Part shown: positions 1 through 10,397 of the stretch, one piece after another | Position numbering within the stretch: the first letter of the stretch is position 1 | Layout: every line of letters starts with the position of its first letter | Notes under the pieces: model-generated | Database searches by the model: none | Told to the model about the DNA's origin: nothing | What the model saw: only the letters and a program-made list of their open reading frames with translations | Origin: Adiantum capillus-veneris | Lineage: Eukaryota > Streptophyta > Polypodiopsida > Polypodiales > Pteridaceae | Assembly (NCBI GenBank): GCA_014529385.2 | Contig: CM043959.1 | Span: 13,052,809 to 13,116,808 of the forward strand | Direction: 5' to 3' | Length of the DNA: 64,000 nucleotides | Position numbers and translations under genes: made by a program

Positions 1-2
1 TG

Positions 3-608
3 GTCCAAGATTGGGGTTATGACCACATATACCTCAGACATGGTGAGACAACAACTAAAATACACCTGAAAGACCATAGTTACAAATATGTGAACCAAAC
101 ACCTGTGGAAGAGTTTGATTCGGCTACAATAGCAGGATCAGAACTACCAGCATGGTTAGGGCAACCAAAAGAGCTATGGATGTGCGGAGCTTCACATCGT
201 GGAAGCTTAAGAAGAGGGGACTGTGTCTTAGAAAGAGCAATTGAGGACAAGGAGTACATTCCGGAACCTTTCCTTGAAGTTGCCTTGGAACCTCTGGAAT
301 GGGAACACATACTGGCAACATTGGATGTCTGTACCATTATCGACAGTCCAACAACAAAATTTTGCGATAAGGATGGCTATGATGTGCTACCCTATTACAT
401 GGTAAGCGTTGTACCAGAAAAAGAGACAGTGGAACCTCCAGAACAAGAAGAGTTTTACAACTCCTCTGACCATTTGGAAGTAAATGATGATGCAGATAAC
501 GAGTGTTCAGACACCTCAAATGAGCGTGGACATGAAGCCGAGAATATCAAGTTTTATGATTTTGCTAATCAACACCCTAGACGCCAAGAACGCTATAGGA
601 GGAAATGA
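3..608 (+). pseudogene. gypsy-A protease end and PR-RT linker (partial)
   Basis: The frame is open from the window edge, so the GTG at 90 is not a true start. The first residues (VQDWGYDHIYLRHG) resemble the stretch that follows the LGRPWL motif at the end of plant Ty3 proteases, where a conserved DWG is usual. The rest (SATIAGSELPAWLG, then an acidic tail ending QHPRRQERYRRK) is linker without a catalytic motif. The frame stops at 606-608 and the next 340 bp are A-rich and broken before the RT frame begins at 948. Assignment rests on position and the DWG-like motif; the catalytic Asp lies outside the window. Confidence 0.55.
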
Positions 609-947
609 GCAGGAAACAAAGCAAGAGAGAACCTGATGCCCAAGATAAAAGGTAAAACTCACTATTTGATGCTTGTAAAAGTAGAAGATTGTGTAAAAGA
701 TCAAATATAAGAAAAATTCTCAAAAAATCGAATAGAACGAACGCGAGAGGAAATAAAACAGGTACGAAAAGCTAAAACCGAAACAAAATCACAAGAATCT
801 CACAAATCAAAAAAATAAACAACAAAAGACCAAGAGTGAACCAAACTGGAGCGTAAACAGAAATACCAAGAACTAAAACGGTCTCTGAGAGAGATATGGA
901 CTACTGAAGAAGATAGTGATGGTAAAGGGGAGTCAGAAAAGGACAAC

Positions 948-2684
948 ATGGACGTACCAGCACACTATCGGAAATTTACTATCCAGGACAGAAAAATCAT
1001 CATGACACCACCAGTTAGGGAAAGAACCAACCAAGAATCTTACGATGGGCCTGAAAATGCAAAAAAGATAGACCTAGCAGAACCAGGTGAAAAGCCTCAG
1101 CCGGTCTATATAGCTAACGATTTAGAGCCTGAGGAGGAAGAACATCTAACCCAACTTCTCAAGAAGTATAAAGATGTGTTCGCTTGGTCCTATAAAGACC
1201 TCAAAGGAGTTGATCCATTGATATGCCAACATACAATTCCTTTGAAATCGGATGCAAAACCTAGCAAACAACTTCCTTATACATATAATGACACATTTGC
1301 TAAACAAATCAAAGAATAAATTGATAAACTGATGGAAGCGGAATTCATCTATGAGATTAAACATACAGATTGGGTGTCACCCATTGTGGTAGTTCCCAAA
1401 AAGAATGGAAAACTGCGAGTGTGTGTAAACCTCAAGAAGGTGAATGCAGCAACCATAAGGGATAATTATCCCTTGCCAATCACAGAACATGTATTTGAGC
1501 AAGTGGCCGGGAAACGGGCTTATTCCTTTCTGGATGGGTTTTCAGGATACAACCAACTGGCAATAGCAAGGGAGGATCAACACAAAACAGAGTTTGCCAC
1601 GGAATGGGGGATTTATGCGTATCGAGTTATTCCATTTGGCTTAACTAATGCACCAGCCACTTTCCAAAGGTTAATGACTCACGCATTCAAGGAATACCTA
1701 AAAATATTCTTAGAAATTTACATGGATGACTTGTGTGTACACTCTCTTCTATGAGAGGAACATATAGACCATTTGCAAAAGGTCTTTGAAAAGTGCAGGA
1801 CATATCGAATCTGTCTTAACCCGGAAAAATGTGTATTTATGGTTAAGCAAGGATGAATCTTAGGACACATTGTCTCAAGAAATGGCATAACCACAGACCT
1901 AGACAAAGTCAAAGTCATTGTAGACCTGCCCAGGCCTACTAATGCGAAACAAGTGCAATCCTTCATGGGACACTGCGGATATTATCGAAGATTCATATAC
2001 ATGTATGCGGTTATCGCACAACCTCTATATCATTTGCTAGTCAATTTTGAGTGGACTGAGGAGTGTGAAACTTCATTCCAAAAGCTGAAGGAAAACCTTA
2101 TATCAGCACATGTACTAAAGGCACCAGATTGGGAAAAGATATTCCATGTGTACATTCATGCTTCAGCATATGCCATTGGAAGTATTCTAGCTCAACCTGG
2201 AGACGGAACAATGGATTTTCCGGTTTGCTATGCGAGCCGATAGTTAAACAGTGCAGAAAAGAACAACACAACCACCGAGTGGGAAGGGTTAGGAATGATT
2301 TATGCTGTAAAGAAATTTCGGCATTATTTGCTTGCAAACAAATTTGTGTTCTTCACAGATCATCAAGCTCTTTTGTACCTAGTAAATAAACCTTGCAATA
2401 CAGGGAGAATCGTACTCTGGTTTATTATATTGCTAGAATTTGACTTCACAGTGGTGGTCAAAAAGGGTAAAACCCATCAGGGAGCGGATCATCTTTCAAG
2501 GATACACAACGGGGAAGCTCTTGAAGGAGTAGATGATGACATACCAGATGCTTACCTTTTCAACATTGAAATGGTACCCAAATGGTCTCAGGAAATTGTT
2601 AGCATTCTTTCCTTCGGAAGTGAGTTTGATAATACGGAATGCAAATCCAAACAGCAAAAAATTCGACAAACAAAAAAATTCTAG
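948..2684 (+). pseudogene. gypsy-A reverse transcriptase and RNase H, decayed
   Basis: One reading frame carries the whole RT-RNase H block, interrupted by TAA at 1317, TGA at 1752, TGA at 1854 and TAG at 2241. RT motifs are visible: SPIVVVPKKNGKLRVCV (about 1377-1430), FLDGFSGYNQ, FGLTNAPATFQRLM, and the active site YMDD followed by LCVHS (about 1720). RNase H follows: ILAQPGDGT, then FTDHQALLYL, then HQGADHLSRI. The first RNase H catalytic Asp is replaced by His (VYIHAS). Each stop is explained by one C-to-T change (CAA, CGA, CGA and CAG codons). The function would have been cDNA synthesis; it is dead now. Confidence 0.9.
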
Positions 2685-3939
2685 TTGGATAGCAGGACGG
2701 CTTTATCATCTTGGATCGGACCTAATCCTACGATTATGTATAAATCCGGAAGAATTCGAGTGCTACCTTGAAGAGGCGCATGTCCAGGGTTGTGCATTTC
2801 ATTGTTCAACCGTGAAGACACACCACAGACTGAAACAATTAGGGGTTTATTGGCCAACTATGTATGCGGACATACATTCCTATGTTACCAATTGTAATAT
2901 ATGTTGTGCCAAACGACCAGTGGATCACGCAACTATGTTTCAGGTAAACATAGCACTTGCATGGAGTCAATATATCATTGACTTCTTAACCACCAGAACG
3001 TACCTTGAGAACATCACGAGAGCATGGGAAAAAGCTATATATCTGGAAGCTAATGACTTTCAGTTAATTGGGAATCAACTCTATAAGCGGGGAAGGGACA
3101 ATCAACTTAGAATCTGTGCAAGTGAAAGCGAATACCTGTTGATTCTAGAACATGCACATAACGGAATAAGTGGAGGCCATTTTTCGGGCGATAAGACGGC
3201 AAAAATTGTCTTAACCGCAGGAATTTGATGGCCTACATTGCATATGGATGCCGAAGAGTTTGTAAAGCGTTGTGATGCATGTCAACGTACCAAGATGCCA
3301 ATAAAAAGAGACGAGATGCCACTACGGCCAATGATGGGAGCAAGAGCATTTGCAAAATGGGGCATTGATTTTGTGGGACCTATATCACCCCCTACATATC
3401 GCACCCATACCCAATATATCATTGTGGCTACGGACTATCTCACAAAATGGGTCGAAGCCAAAGCAAAACAAAAAGCTGATGCACGCACCACGACATAATT
3501 TTTGTATGAGAATGTTTTTGTACGTTACGGGTTACCAATCAAAATTGTCAGTGACCGTGGCACACATTTTCTCAATGAAGTCATTGAATATCTGCTAGAG
3601 GAATTCATGGTCATACATAGGAAATCCGCACCATACCATCCACAGGCCAATGGGCAAGCTGAGGCCACAAATAAAACACTATGCACGGTTCTCACTAAAA
3701 TCGTGTCAGACTCAAGAACAGATTGGGATCACCAAATACACTCAACACTAGGGGCATACACGGTAGCTTACAAAACATCTATAGGAACAACACCATACAA
3801 CATGGTATTTGGCCTAAATGCTATACTACCCATAGAGTTCTTAATCTCATCTCTACGAGTAGCAAAAAGCTTGGAATGGACAGGACATGAGCTCTCTTCA
3901 AGGATTGATGATCTTGAAAAGCTAGATGATCTATGCTAA
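2685..3939 (+). pseudogene. gypsy-A integrase with two tandem H2C2 zinc modules, decayed
   Basis: This follows the RNase H after a frameshift near 2680. Two zinc-binding modules occur in one frame: the first has His-x6-His at about 2779-2802 with a CNIC pair at 2893-2904; the second has His-x6-His (HNGISGGH) at about 3157-3180 with a CDAC pair at 3271-3282. The catalytic core has KWGIDFVGP (first Asp, near 3364), IVSDRGTHF (second Asp) and HPQANGQAEATNK (Glu). TGA at 3226 (a TGG codon by context) and TAA at 3496 (CAA by context) break it. Canonical Ty3 integrases have one H2C2 module, so the duplication is unusual. Confidence 0.85.
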
Positions 3940-5458
3940 AAAGAGAAGACAAAAGGAATTTTTTGACAAACATGTGCGTACCAAAGAGTTCAAAATAGGT
4001 GATTACGTACTTGTTTATACCTTGAAGCAACATGCCAAGAAAATTAAAAAGCGAGGAATGGGACCATTTGTGATTAATGATCTATCAAAAAGTGGAGCTG
4101 TCAAGCTTGCTACATTAGTAGGTGAAGAAATGCCAAACTGGATTAGTGGATGTCGACTGAGGAGGTATCATCTACCACTCATACAAGAGATGCTCCAACA
4201 AATTCATCAAGGAAAACAAAGAATGAAGGAAAAAGAGCGAGTACGGGAGGAAGCTCAAGCTGAAGCACAAGAACGCATTGCAGAAAGACGGCTTCTGCGA
4301 CAACGACAACAACGTGGAGCACCATTGCGAATCAATGCCATTCGACTGACTAAGTTGGAGGAGGAAACAGTGGAGCCAATAATTGCGGTCAAAGTGGGCA
4401 ACAATCAAGTTGAATCAACATCATTGCTTGATTCGGGTACTCAAGCAAATTTAATCTCATACGGATTATACCAACAGCTCAAAGTCACATATCAACTTCA
4501 TCCTACTCCCCAAGTGCTGGAAAGTAGCACATCACACCCATTGAAAACACTGGGATGGACTATATTGCATGTACAGATACATCAATATATTTATCCACAA
4601 AAATTCTATGTGGTGATAGATGAAAACACACAACACCCAATGATGCTAGGGCAACCTTGGCAAAAAGCATACAATGTGCAGATAGATTGGAAAGCAAAGG
4701 CAGTCAAAATTCAGCACGAACATGAACAACAGATGATACCTTTTGCTCAACAATACCTTCATGATCAACTGCAAGCTATGCAATCACTGGAAACAAAGCC
4801 AAAAGCACAAATTCCATCAAAGAACAACAGGAAACCCGAGAACAAAAATCAGGTAAAAGCCAACCATACTACTTACAGACAGATGAAGTCACCGGCCACA
4901 ATTCAAAAATCTAGGCTACCAAAACAAGGTAAACAAGTATGGATGTGGAAGGATAGAAATGCAATGGCGGAAAAACAACAATGTAACAAACGGATTCCAA
5001 CAAAGAAGACGGTTCAACCCCAAACCGAGGTCATAAAACAGATATGGATCCCAAAGAAAATGCTTAACCAAAATCCAAATGTCACTCACATTTGGATACC
5101 AAAGCAAAATCAAAAGGAACTACCTGCAGTACAAGCAACAATGGAAAGAAGACAACTGCATTTCAAAAAGGAGAACCGACATATGTGGATGCCGATGAAA
5201 GACAAACCAGTGGCAAACAAGAAAGTGCCAAAACATCTACAAAAAAAGGCAGCAACAAAATACCGATGGAAAGCCAAGGTCATAAGGCCCATAACCATTA
5301 CATCACAGCCAATTCTATCCTTAGACACAGCTACGACTCCATCAACAGTGTCGGCAAAGCAATTGCTTCTTGTCAAAAAGACAATTAAACAGAGAGCAGT
5401 AGAGTTACAGCTGTTACTTGCAAAGAAAGCAGGAAACCTCGACGGTGAATGCCAATAA
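3926..5458 (+). CDS. integrase C-terminus fused to coiled coil, retropepsin-like domain and W-rich tail (510 aa)
   Basis: This is an uninterrupted 510-codon frame entered by a frameshift from the integrase core. Residues 1-85 are an integrase C-terminal region (GDYVLVYTLKQH, RGMGPFVI, SGCRLRRYHLPL). Residues 86-130 are a charged Arg/Glu/Gln coiled coil. Residues 135-265 look like a retropepsin: LLDSGTQANLIS (Asp-Ser-Gly at 169-171) and later MMLGQPW (239-245), the two signatures flanking such domains. Residues 335-450 repeat a short Trp motif (VWMWK, IWIPK, IWIPK, MWMPM). Protease normally precedes RT in Ty3 elements; a protease-like domain after integrase is atypical. It could be a protease remnant used for something else. 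No good initiator is evident, so translation probably depended on the polyprotein. Confidence 0.75.
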   Translation: MIYAKKRRQKEFFDKHVRTKEFKIGDYVLVYTLKQHAKKIKKRGMGPFVINDLSKSGAVKLATLVGEEMPNWISGCRLRRYHLPLIQEMLQQIHQGKQRMKEKERVREEAQAEAQERIAERRLLRQRQQRGAPLRINAIRLTKLEEETVEPIIAVKVGNNQVESTSLLDSGTQANLISYGLYQQLKVTYQLHPTPQVLESSTSHPLKTLGWTILHVQIHQYIYPQKFYVVIDENTQHPMMLGQPWQKAYNVQIDWKAKAVKIQHEHEQQMIPFAQQYLHDQLQAMQSLETKPKAQIPSKNNRKPENKNQVKANHTTYRQMKSPATIQKSRLPKQGKQVWMWKDRNAMAEKQQCNKRIPTKKTVQPQTEVIKQIWIPKKMLNQNPNVTHIWIPKQNQKELPAVQATMERRQLHFKKENRHMWMPMKDKPVANKKVPKHLQKKAATKYRWKAKVIRPITITSQPILSLDTATTPSTVSAKQLLLVKKTIKQRAVELQLLLAKKAGNLDGECQ

Positions 5459-5625
5459 GCATCTTGCTTATTCCCTTCTCTTGCACAGCATTAATTTTTC
5501 CATGCATTGACCGAGTATGCATAAAATAGGGCCACATTAATCGGCCAGGTATTAGCACAAATTTTTCAACCTATGCACGGCACATACTCCGAGGCAAAAC
5601 CTTGTCGTCCGGGAGGACTCCGGTT

Positions 5626-5640
5626 AGGAGGGGGGGGAGG
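5626..5640 (+). other. candidate polypurine tract of gypsy-A
   Basis: A 15-base pure purine run (AGGA then G8 then AGG) sits 170 bp past the last stop of the element, where plus-strand priming of an LTR element is expected. The next bases would begin the 3' LTR. No second LTR is in the window to prove it. Confidence 0.45.
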
Positions 5641-6600
5641 CATTCTAGAGGCACTCTCAAATGCGGAACCAATGACAAAAACAGAAAAAAAGGGCATGAT
5701 TTTCGACTATTTTAAGGGTTGTTGTTTGATTGCGAAATTTTCTGGAGTAACCCAAGTATATATTCCCTTATACAGCATGAATCTACAGGTATATGGAGCC
5801 AAACGCCAAATCAAGCCCCTAGGTGTGTGTATATAAGTAGAAATAGCCATTTTCAGGCAAAATATTGGTAAAACGGAAAAATCCGGCCATAAAAATTTCA
5901 TGTAAGTGTATATAATGTGTTGCGGTGATGTTTGTGATTTATTATGATTTTTGGGGATTTTCTGGGTTTTATTTGCTATTTTCATTTTAATTTTGCTAAT
6001 TTTCGACAGAAAAACTTCAAAAATACAAAAAGCAGGTGAAAAACAGTCGTAATGAAAAAAGAAAAATATGGGGATGATCAGTGGCTTTAGGACAACCTAT
6101 GGTACAGTGGAGGTGCAATTATGAGACTGGAGCGAAAAGCGTGTTTTGGCCAGGTTTTGACCGAAATGTCAAATTTCTGGTAAACAGAGCAAACGAAGTC
6201 CAAATCAAGAAATTTTTGAGCCTAAACCGCATCTCGCAAGAAGATAGGACCACATGTCAAATTTCATGAAAAGTGGTTCGGGGACCTCCATTATAAGAAA
6301 TTTTCACCCCATTTTTAGCTCATTTTCACTATTGACTTTGTGGAGAAAGCTTTTGCCACCTAGAGCGGATCGACTTTCCAGCAGCTTCTACGACACGCAC
6401 GACTACCCGACCAGCTCCAGACATGAGAGGTAGGCTCACCACCTTGAGCTTTTTGCGCATGCCATTGTCGTTATGTCGCGAAAACTAGCGTAGGGGTCAC
6501 ACACAAAGCGAGCGGTAGAGACCTACGAGTAGAGACTGCGGCCTAACGGCTAACCTGAAAGCAACAAGACTTCATCGGCAGCTTACCCTAGTCTAGGAGA
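5641..6600 (+). other. putative 3' LTR of gypsy-A (end uncertain)
   Basis: The region directly follows the candidate polypurine tract and holds no gene. A TATA box (TATATAAG) sits at 5830-5837, about 190 bp in, which suits an LTR U3 promoter; a second weaker ATTATAAG is near 6288. The LTR does not begin with a clean TG and I could not locate its end, so the right limit is a guess. Confidence 0.35.
5830..5837 (+). promoter_or_regulatory. TATA box in putative gypsy-A LTR
   Basis: The sequence is TATATAAG, preceded by GTG. It lies 190 bp after the candidate polypurine tract, consistent with LTR-driven transcription. Confidence 0.4.
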
Positions 6601-7257
6601 CCAGTCTTGGATAGCCAAAGGCAGTGGGAAACCATCGGGAAAAACCCTAATTCCCAGAAACCCGCAAGAGCCACCAAATGGAAAATCGGTGAAACGGCGA
6701 CCAAATGCTACCAAAATTCATAGGTAGGAGCATCTCAACATGCTCGACAAGTCTATATGACCCGCATGACCAAAAAGTGACCCGAAGCAGCACTAAAACT
6801 CAGAAACGGCATCAAACACACAAAGCGTCAAAATGCACTTGTGGCCAAACCGCAAGTCCGTTTGCCACCAAACTTCACGAGCGGCTTTCCTAGACCATCA
6901 ACAACCAAGTCCTATGGTGGTAGACCACCACAAATCATCGAAGGTATGTAAACGCAACCACGGGTGCTCCTAGAGCGACAAATTGCCAAATGGAGCTCCG
7001 ATGAAGCCAAAGCCGACAAAAACCATACGGCAAGGATCCCCAAGGGATCGGGAAGCTATGGAGACCAACATCGAGAAATTTCATCGCCAAAAAGCACTCC
7101 AAAAGTCAGAAAATGGCTCGAAGGCTCTGAAGTCCACACAGGGAGTTATACTCTATCCATTTGACTTTTTTTTTTGTTGAAATTAGGCTCAAAAGGGACT
7201 TAGGGGAGCAAAGGGCAAGCACTGGGAGCGGAGCACTAGCACTGAAAAAATCACGAG
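6600..7257. other. non-coding stretch, no gene seen
   Basis: There is no frame with recognisable motifs; only short random frames occur. It lies between the putative LTR and the palindrome repeat array and may be leader sequence of the element carrying the 8.26-kb coding region. Confidence 0.5.
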
Positions 7258-7283
7258 GAGACATCCTACGCGTAGGATGTCTC
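7258..7283. repeat. palindrome 1 (perfect, 26 bp)
   Basis: GAGACATCCTACG is followed directly by its exact reverse complement. The centre is ACGCGT. The transcript could fold into a loopless stem or pair with itself. Confidence 0.9.
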
Positions 7284-7541
7284 AAGGGCACTTTTTGGCA
7301 CAAACCCCAACATTTTTTGCCATGCACATGTTCTGAATGACATTACAAGCCATACACCAAGTTTCATCACATTTGGACCAGATTTGACCTCATATGCATG
7401 GAAAAACACAAAGTTACGGCATAGAGTCAATAATGGGCCAAAGACCTACCAAATCTTGTCCAAATCCCATGAAACTTGCACAACACATTCACCAACACAT
7501 CAGCAAACAATCTATGTGGTCAGGGAAAAAAAAGGATGAAA

Positions 7542-7567
7542 TAGACATCCTACACGTAGGATGTCTA
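7542..7567. repeat. palindrome 2 (one mismatched pair)
   Basis: Same arms as palindrome 1 (AGACATCC and GGATGTCT) with the centre changed to ACACGT, giving one non-pairing position. The flanking T/A pair extends it to 26 bp. Confidence 0.85.
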
Positions 7568-7829
7568 ATTGACCTTTTTGGCATGGAAGGGATGTTTTAT
7601 CATTCCAGATCTAATTGCCTCATCATCAAGAGCCCACATGCCAAGTTTGAAGCAATTCTAATCGCTTTTGACCCCCAACACCCTCAGGATACATTTTTTT
7701 GAGCCCAAAAACATCTCACAGAGCCCTACAAGCATCAAATCTTGTCCAAATTCAAATCCAAGAACATGGCCATGCTCCATGGGCCAAGGACAACCCACAG
7801 ATCAAGTTTCATGTGATTTTGATGAAAAA

Positions 7830-7853
7830 AGACATCCTACGTGTAGGATGTCT
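7830..7853. repeat. palindrome 3 (one mismatched pair)
   Basis: The arms AGACATCC and GGATGTCT are kept; the centre is ACGTGT, with one mismatched pair. Confidence 0.85.
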
Positions 7854-8113
7854 CCAGGATAAATTTAGCCTTCTGCGCAAAGAATGACATCATGGGAGCC
7901 AATACCATGGTGCAATGAGCCCATATACGAATTTTCAACCCATTTGGACATCAATTGTTACCTATGATGGACATTCTACCCAAATTGTCACTTAAAGCCT
8001 GAATCAGCCCAAAAATCCACTTTTTGATAGCTAAATTCAAATCCAAGCCTATAGCCATGTTCCATGAGCCTTACACTACCTGCATGTCAAGTATGAACCA
8101 ATTTTGATGAAAA

Positions 8114-8137
8114 AGACATCCTACGCGTAGGATGTCT
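8114..8137. repeat. palindrome 4 (perfect, 24 bp)
   Basis: Identical to the core of palindrome 1: AGACATCCTACG and its exact reverse complement. Confidence 0.9.
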
Positions 8138-8258
8138 AGATGGAAATTTTTGGCCAGATTTGCACTGTGAGCACATGCACAGCTTCACAAGTTCCTTTTA
8201 AGCTTTAATTTCAATTTTCAAGTCATTTGGATAAGTAAAACTCAGTTTCGCAGCTAAT

Positions 8259-10167
8259 ATGGAAAAAAACGCTAACTTTGGACTACTGAGTGCAACAGGA
8301 TCTATGGTAGCCTCGAAGTCACCGGCAAAGAAGAAAAGAATGACAATCAAAGATTATCTGGATGAGGTGGAACCTTTTGTCATTCCAGAAGGAACACTAA
8401 AGCCCACTAGCACCTAGATACAAGAAGATCTGTTAGAGTCAAACGACCTAAAGATCTACTAGGGAGTGTTCAAAGACAATGAAGGCAATGTAATAGAGCT
8501 ACCAATGCTGCCAAGAGAGCTCAATGAATTTGTACGAAGCAAAATGGCCGGCTACTTGGAGAAAATTGACCTCCATAACTACTTCGAAGCAATACTAGCA
8601 GGGGTGGACATCAAAAGAGTATGGGAGTTTGTAACAAGCATCAAAGAGGATGGAGTGGCCAAGGTGACAGATTTACAAGGCAGACTAGATACAGAAATCA
8701 TAATCACGGAGCGGGTTGTAGCCCATGCACTAGACCTCTCCAATGAGGGGGACAATGTAACAAAAAGAAGGGATGAAGTTAAAGTGTACAAAGAGAAAAA
8801 GGCAAATTACACCTTTGAAGACATTGCCAATCCAAAGGTGGCAATTATGAGCCAATTGTACAACCAGTACTTCCACATGTGCACTAAGAGGCCACAAAAG
8901 TACAAGATGCCGCCAGGTGCAATTGCCACAACGTTTACTTGGGCAATGACAAAGGGCACCCCAAAGATAATTAACTATGCGGCATACATACATGATAGCT
9001 TAGTAAATATGGGCAACAAAAAGCCAACCTACATAGTGCCAGGAGAGCTGATCACCAAGGTGGTTTATGGGGCACTACACGCTAAAGGAAGGTGGCCTGA
9101 CCCCCCATCTCAGAATGATTGGCTCAGAGTAAAAGAAGACAAGGAAGATGAGCCGCAAAGGGCACCAAGGGTGGCTACGAGGTTGAAAAGATGGCTAGAG
9201 CCAGTTGAAGAGGAGCAACCCGAGCAGAAGAAAGGAAAGAAAGAGTTTGCTCAAGTGCCAGCCAAAGAGACAAGGTCACAAAAAGCGGAAAGACTCGAGA
9301 GGCTGATGGAGAGTTTCCGAGCAGAAAGATCCCTCAAGGGGGATTTAAATGAACTCTGGAAGCCATCTCTCGAGTCTATGTCCGGATCTTCCAGAAGAGT
9401 GCAAAGGGACCGCTTGATTATATCAAGAATTTCGAGATTCTTGATGCGACAGCGGAAAACATCCCTCATGTACCTTTCACCGAGGAGGAAGTGGGGCAGG
9501 TAAGGCAGACACTGCTAGATGAACAAGAAAGCCAAGAAAGGGAAAGAAAAACAAAAGCAGACAGGGACTTAAAGGGCAAACCGGCAGCTTTACCAGATAG
9601 CCCTAAACTCAGCCCACAGCCATCTCCACCGAACTCACCACCTCCTAGCAGCCCTCCACCAGAAGACAAGGAGGCTGAAGACAAACAAGACGAAAGGCAA
9701 GCAGAAGAGCAAGAGCAAAGGCAAGAACCTAAGCCAAAAGAAGAGGCCAAGCCTGAATCTCAGCAAAAAGGATTAGATGAGGCCTATTATGCATTTTTGG
9801 ACCTGCTAGCCGCAGGCTATACAAAGGAAGAAGCCGCCACAGTCGCATTTGACTTGGCGAGGACAGGGCATAAAGAACAGTGCAAGGCATCTGGCTAGTG
9901 GAACTTAAAGAAATTGCTACCGACACAGTAGACTTGCACCCGCCCTCCAATGACTGGGACGTGGTGATGACAAAGCTAGCCTGATTGCAAGTACAATCCA
10001 TGGCTTCAGAGAAAGAGATGACAACTCTCAAAGCCACTGAAGAACAGATCAAAAAGGAAGTAGATTCTCTGCAAACACAAAGCCAAAGGCAAAAAGAGAG
10101 AGAAGATGACCTGCAGGCTAGCTTGGCAACGGCTCTACAAAACTGCCAAGCAATGGAAGAAGCAAAT
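8259..10167 (+). pseudogene. long coding region of unknown function, first part (transposon-protein-like plus coiled coil)
   Basis: ATG at 8259 opens a frame (MEKNANFGLLSATGS) with TAG at 8415 and 8460, then open to about 9360, where the frame shifts by one and continues to 9898, then shifts again. The globular N-terminal part contains ERVVAHALDLSNEGD and PPGAIATTFTWAMTK, in style like gag-like or 'putative plant transposon' domains of plant LTR elements; that is a weak match from memory. A Pro/Ser linker (SPKLSPQPSPPNSPPPSSPP, about 9597) and Glu/Lys/Gln coiled coil follow. The frame is cut by a copia insertion at 10168 and resumes at 14354. It may be gag or an extra ORF of a non-autonomous LTR element, or a domesticated derivative. 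Confidence 0.6.
10163..10167 (+). repeat. left target-site duplication (CAAAT) of the copia element
   Basis: CAAAT lies immediately before the 5' LTR and is repeated exactly at 14354-14358 after the 3' LTR. Five bp is the normal copia duplication. Confidence 0.95.
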
Positions 10168-10397
10168 TGTTAAAGAATATGATGTTAAAGAATATGTCCA
10201 TTGTGCTATGGGCGGCTGGACACTGACTATACTATGTTGTAAATATACTTTGGATAATAGTTCAAAAGAGAAGAAGAAGAGAAGAGAAGCTCGTTGAATG
10301 GCTGTTGCAGGGTAACGATTGTGTGTGTGTGTCTCGATGTGTGTTGGTGTGTGTGTAGTCTTCTTTCCTACCTTCTCCATCACCTGCGCACTCTACA
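10168..10397 (+). repeat. copia 5' LTR (230 bp)
   Basis: It begins TGTTAAAGAATATG and ends GCGCACTCTACA. Near the start the phrase GTTAAAGAATATG occurs twice. It matches the 3' LTR at 14120 except for about four substitutions and two fewer GT units. Confidence 0.96.

Larger units (their letters stand above)
1..5640 (+). mobile_element. Ty3/gypsy retrotransposon gypsy-A, 5'-truncated by window edge, decayed
   Basis: The order on the + strand is end of protease, reverse transcriptase, RNase H, duplicated integrase zinc module, integrase core, integrase C-terminus, then an extra retropepsin-like domain, ending near a purine tract. RT before integrase is the Ty3/gypsy order. The pol part carries six in-frame stops and at least two frameshifts, so it is not expressed as one polyprotein. 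The 5' LTR, gag and most of the protease lie left of the window. Clade is not assigned. No chromodomain is seen. Confidence 0.85.
7000..8250. repeat. diverged ~285-bp tandem repeat, each unit with a conserved palindrome
   Basis: Four near-identical palindromes occur at 7258, 7542, 7830 and 8114, spaced 284-288 bp. Between them the units are only loosely similar, sharing phrases such as AAATCTTGTCCAAAT, CATTTGGACC and TCAAATCCAAG. Palindrome conservation against decayed spacers suggests either selection or a local correction process. The array ends just before the long coding region at 8259. Confidence 0.75.

Noticed and set aside
5573..5836. 87-codon + strand frame across the purine tract
   Set aside because: Spans the candidate polypurine tract and LTR start; no domain, likely chance.
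7258..8137. CRISPR-like array (regularly spaced identical repeats)
   Set aside because: Spacing of about 285 bp, plant retroelement context and diverged tandem spacers exclude CRISPR.
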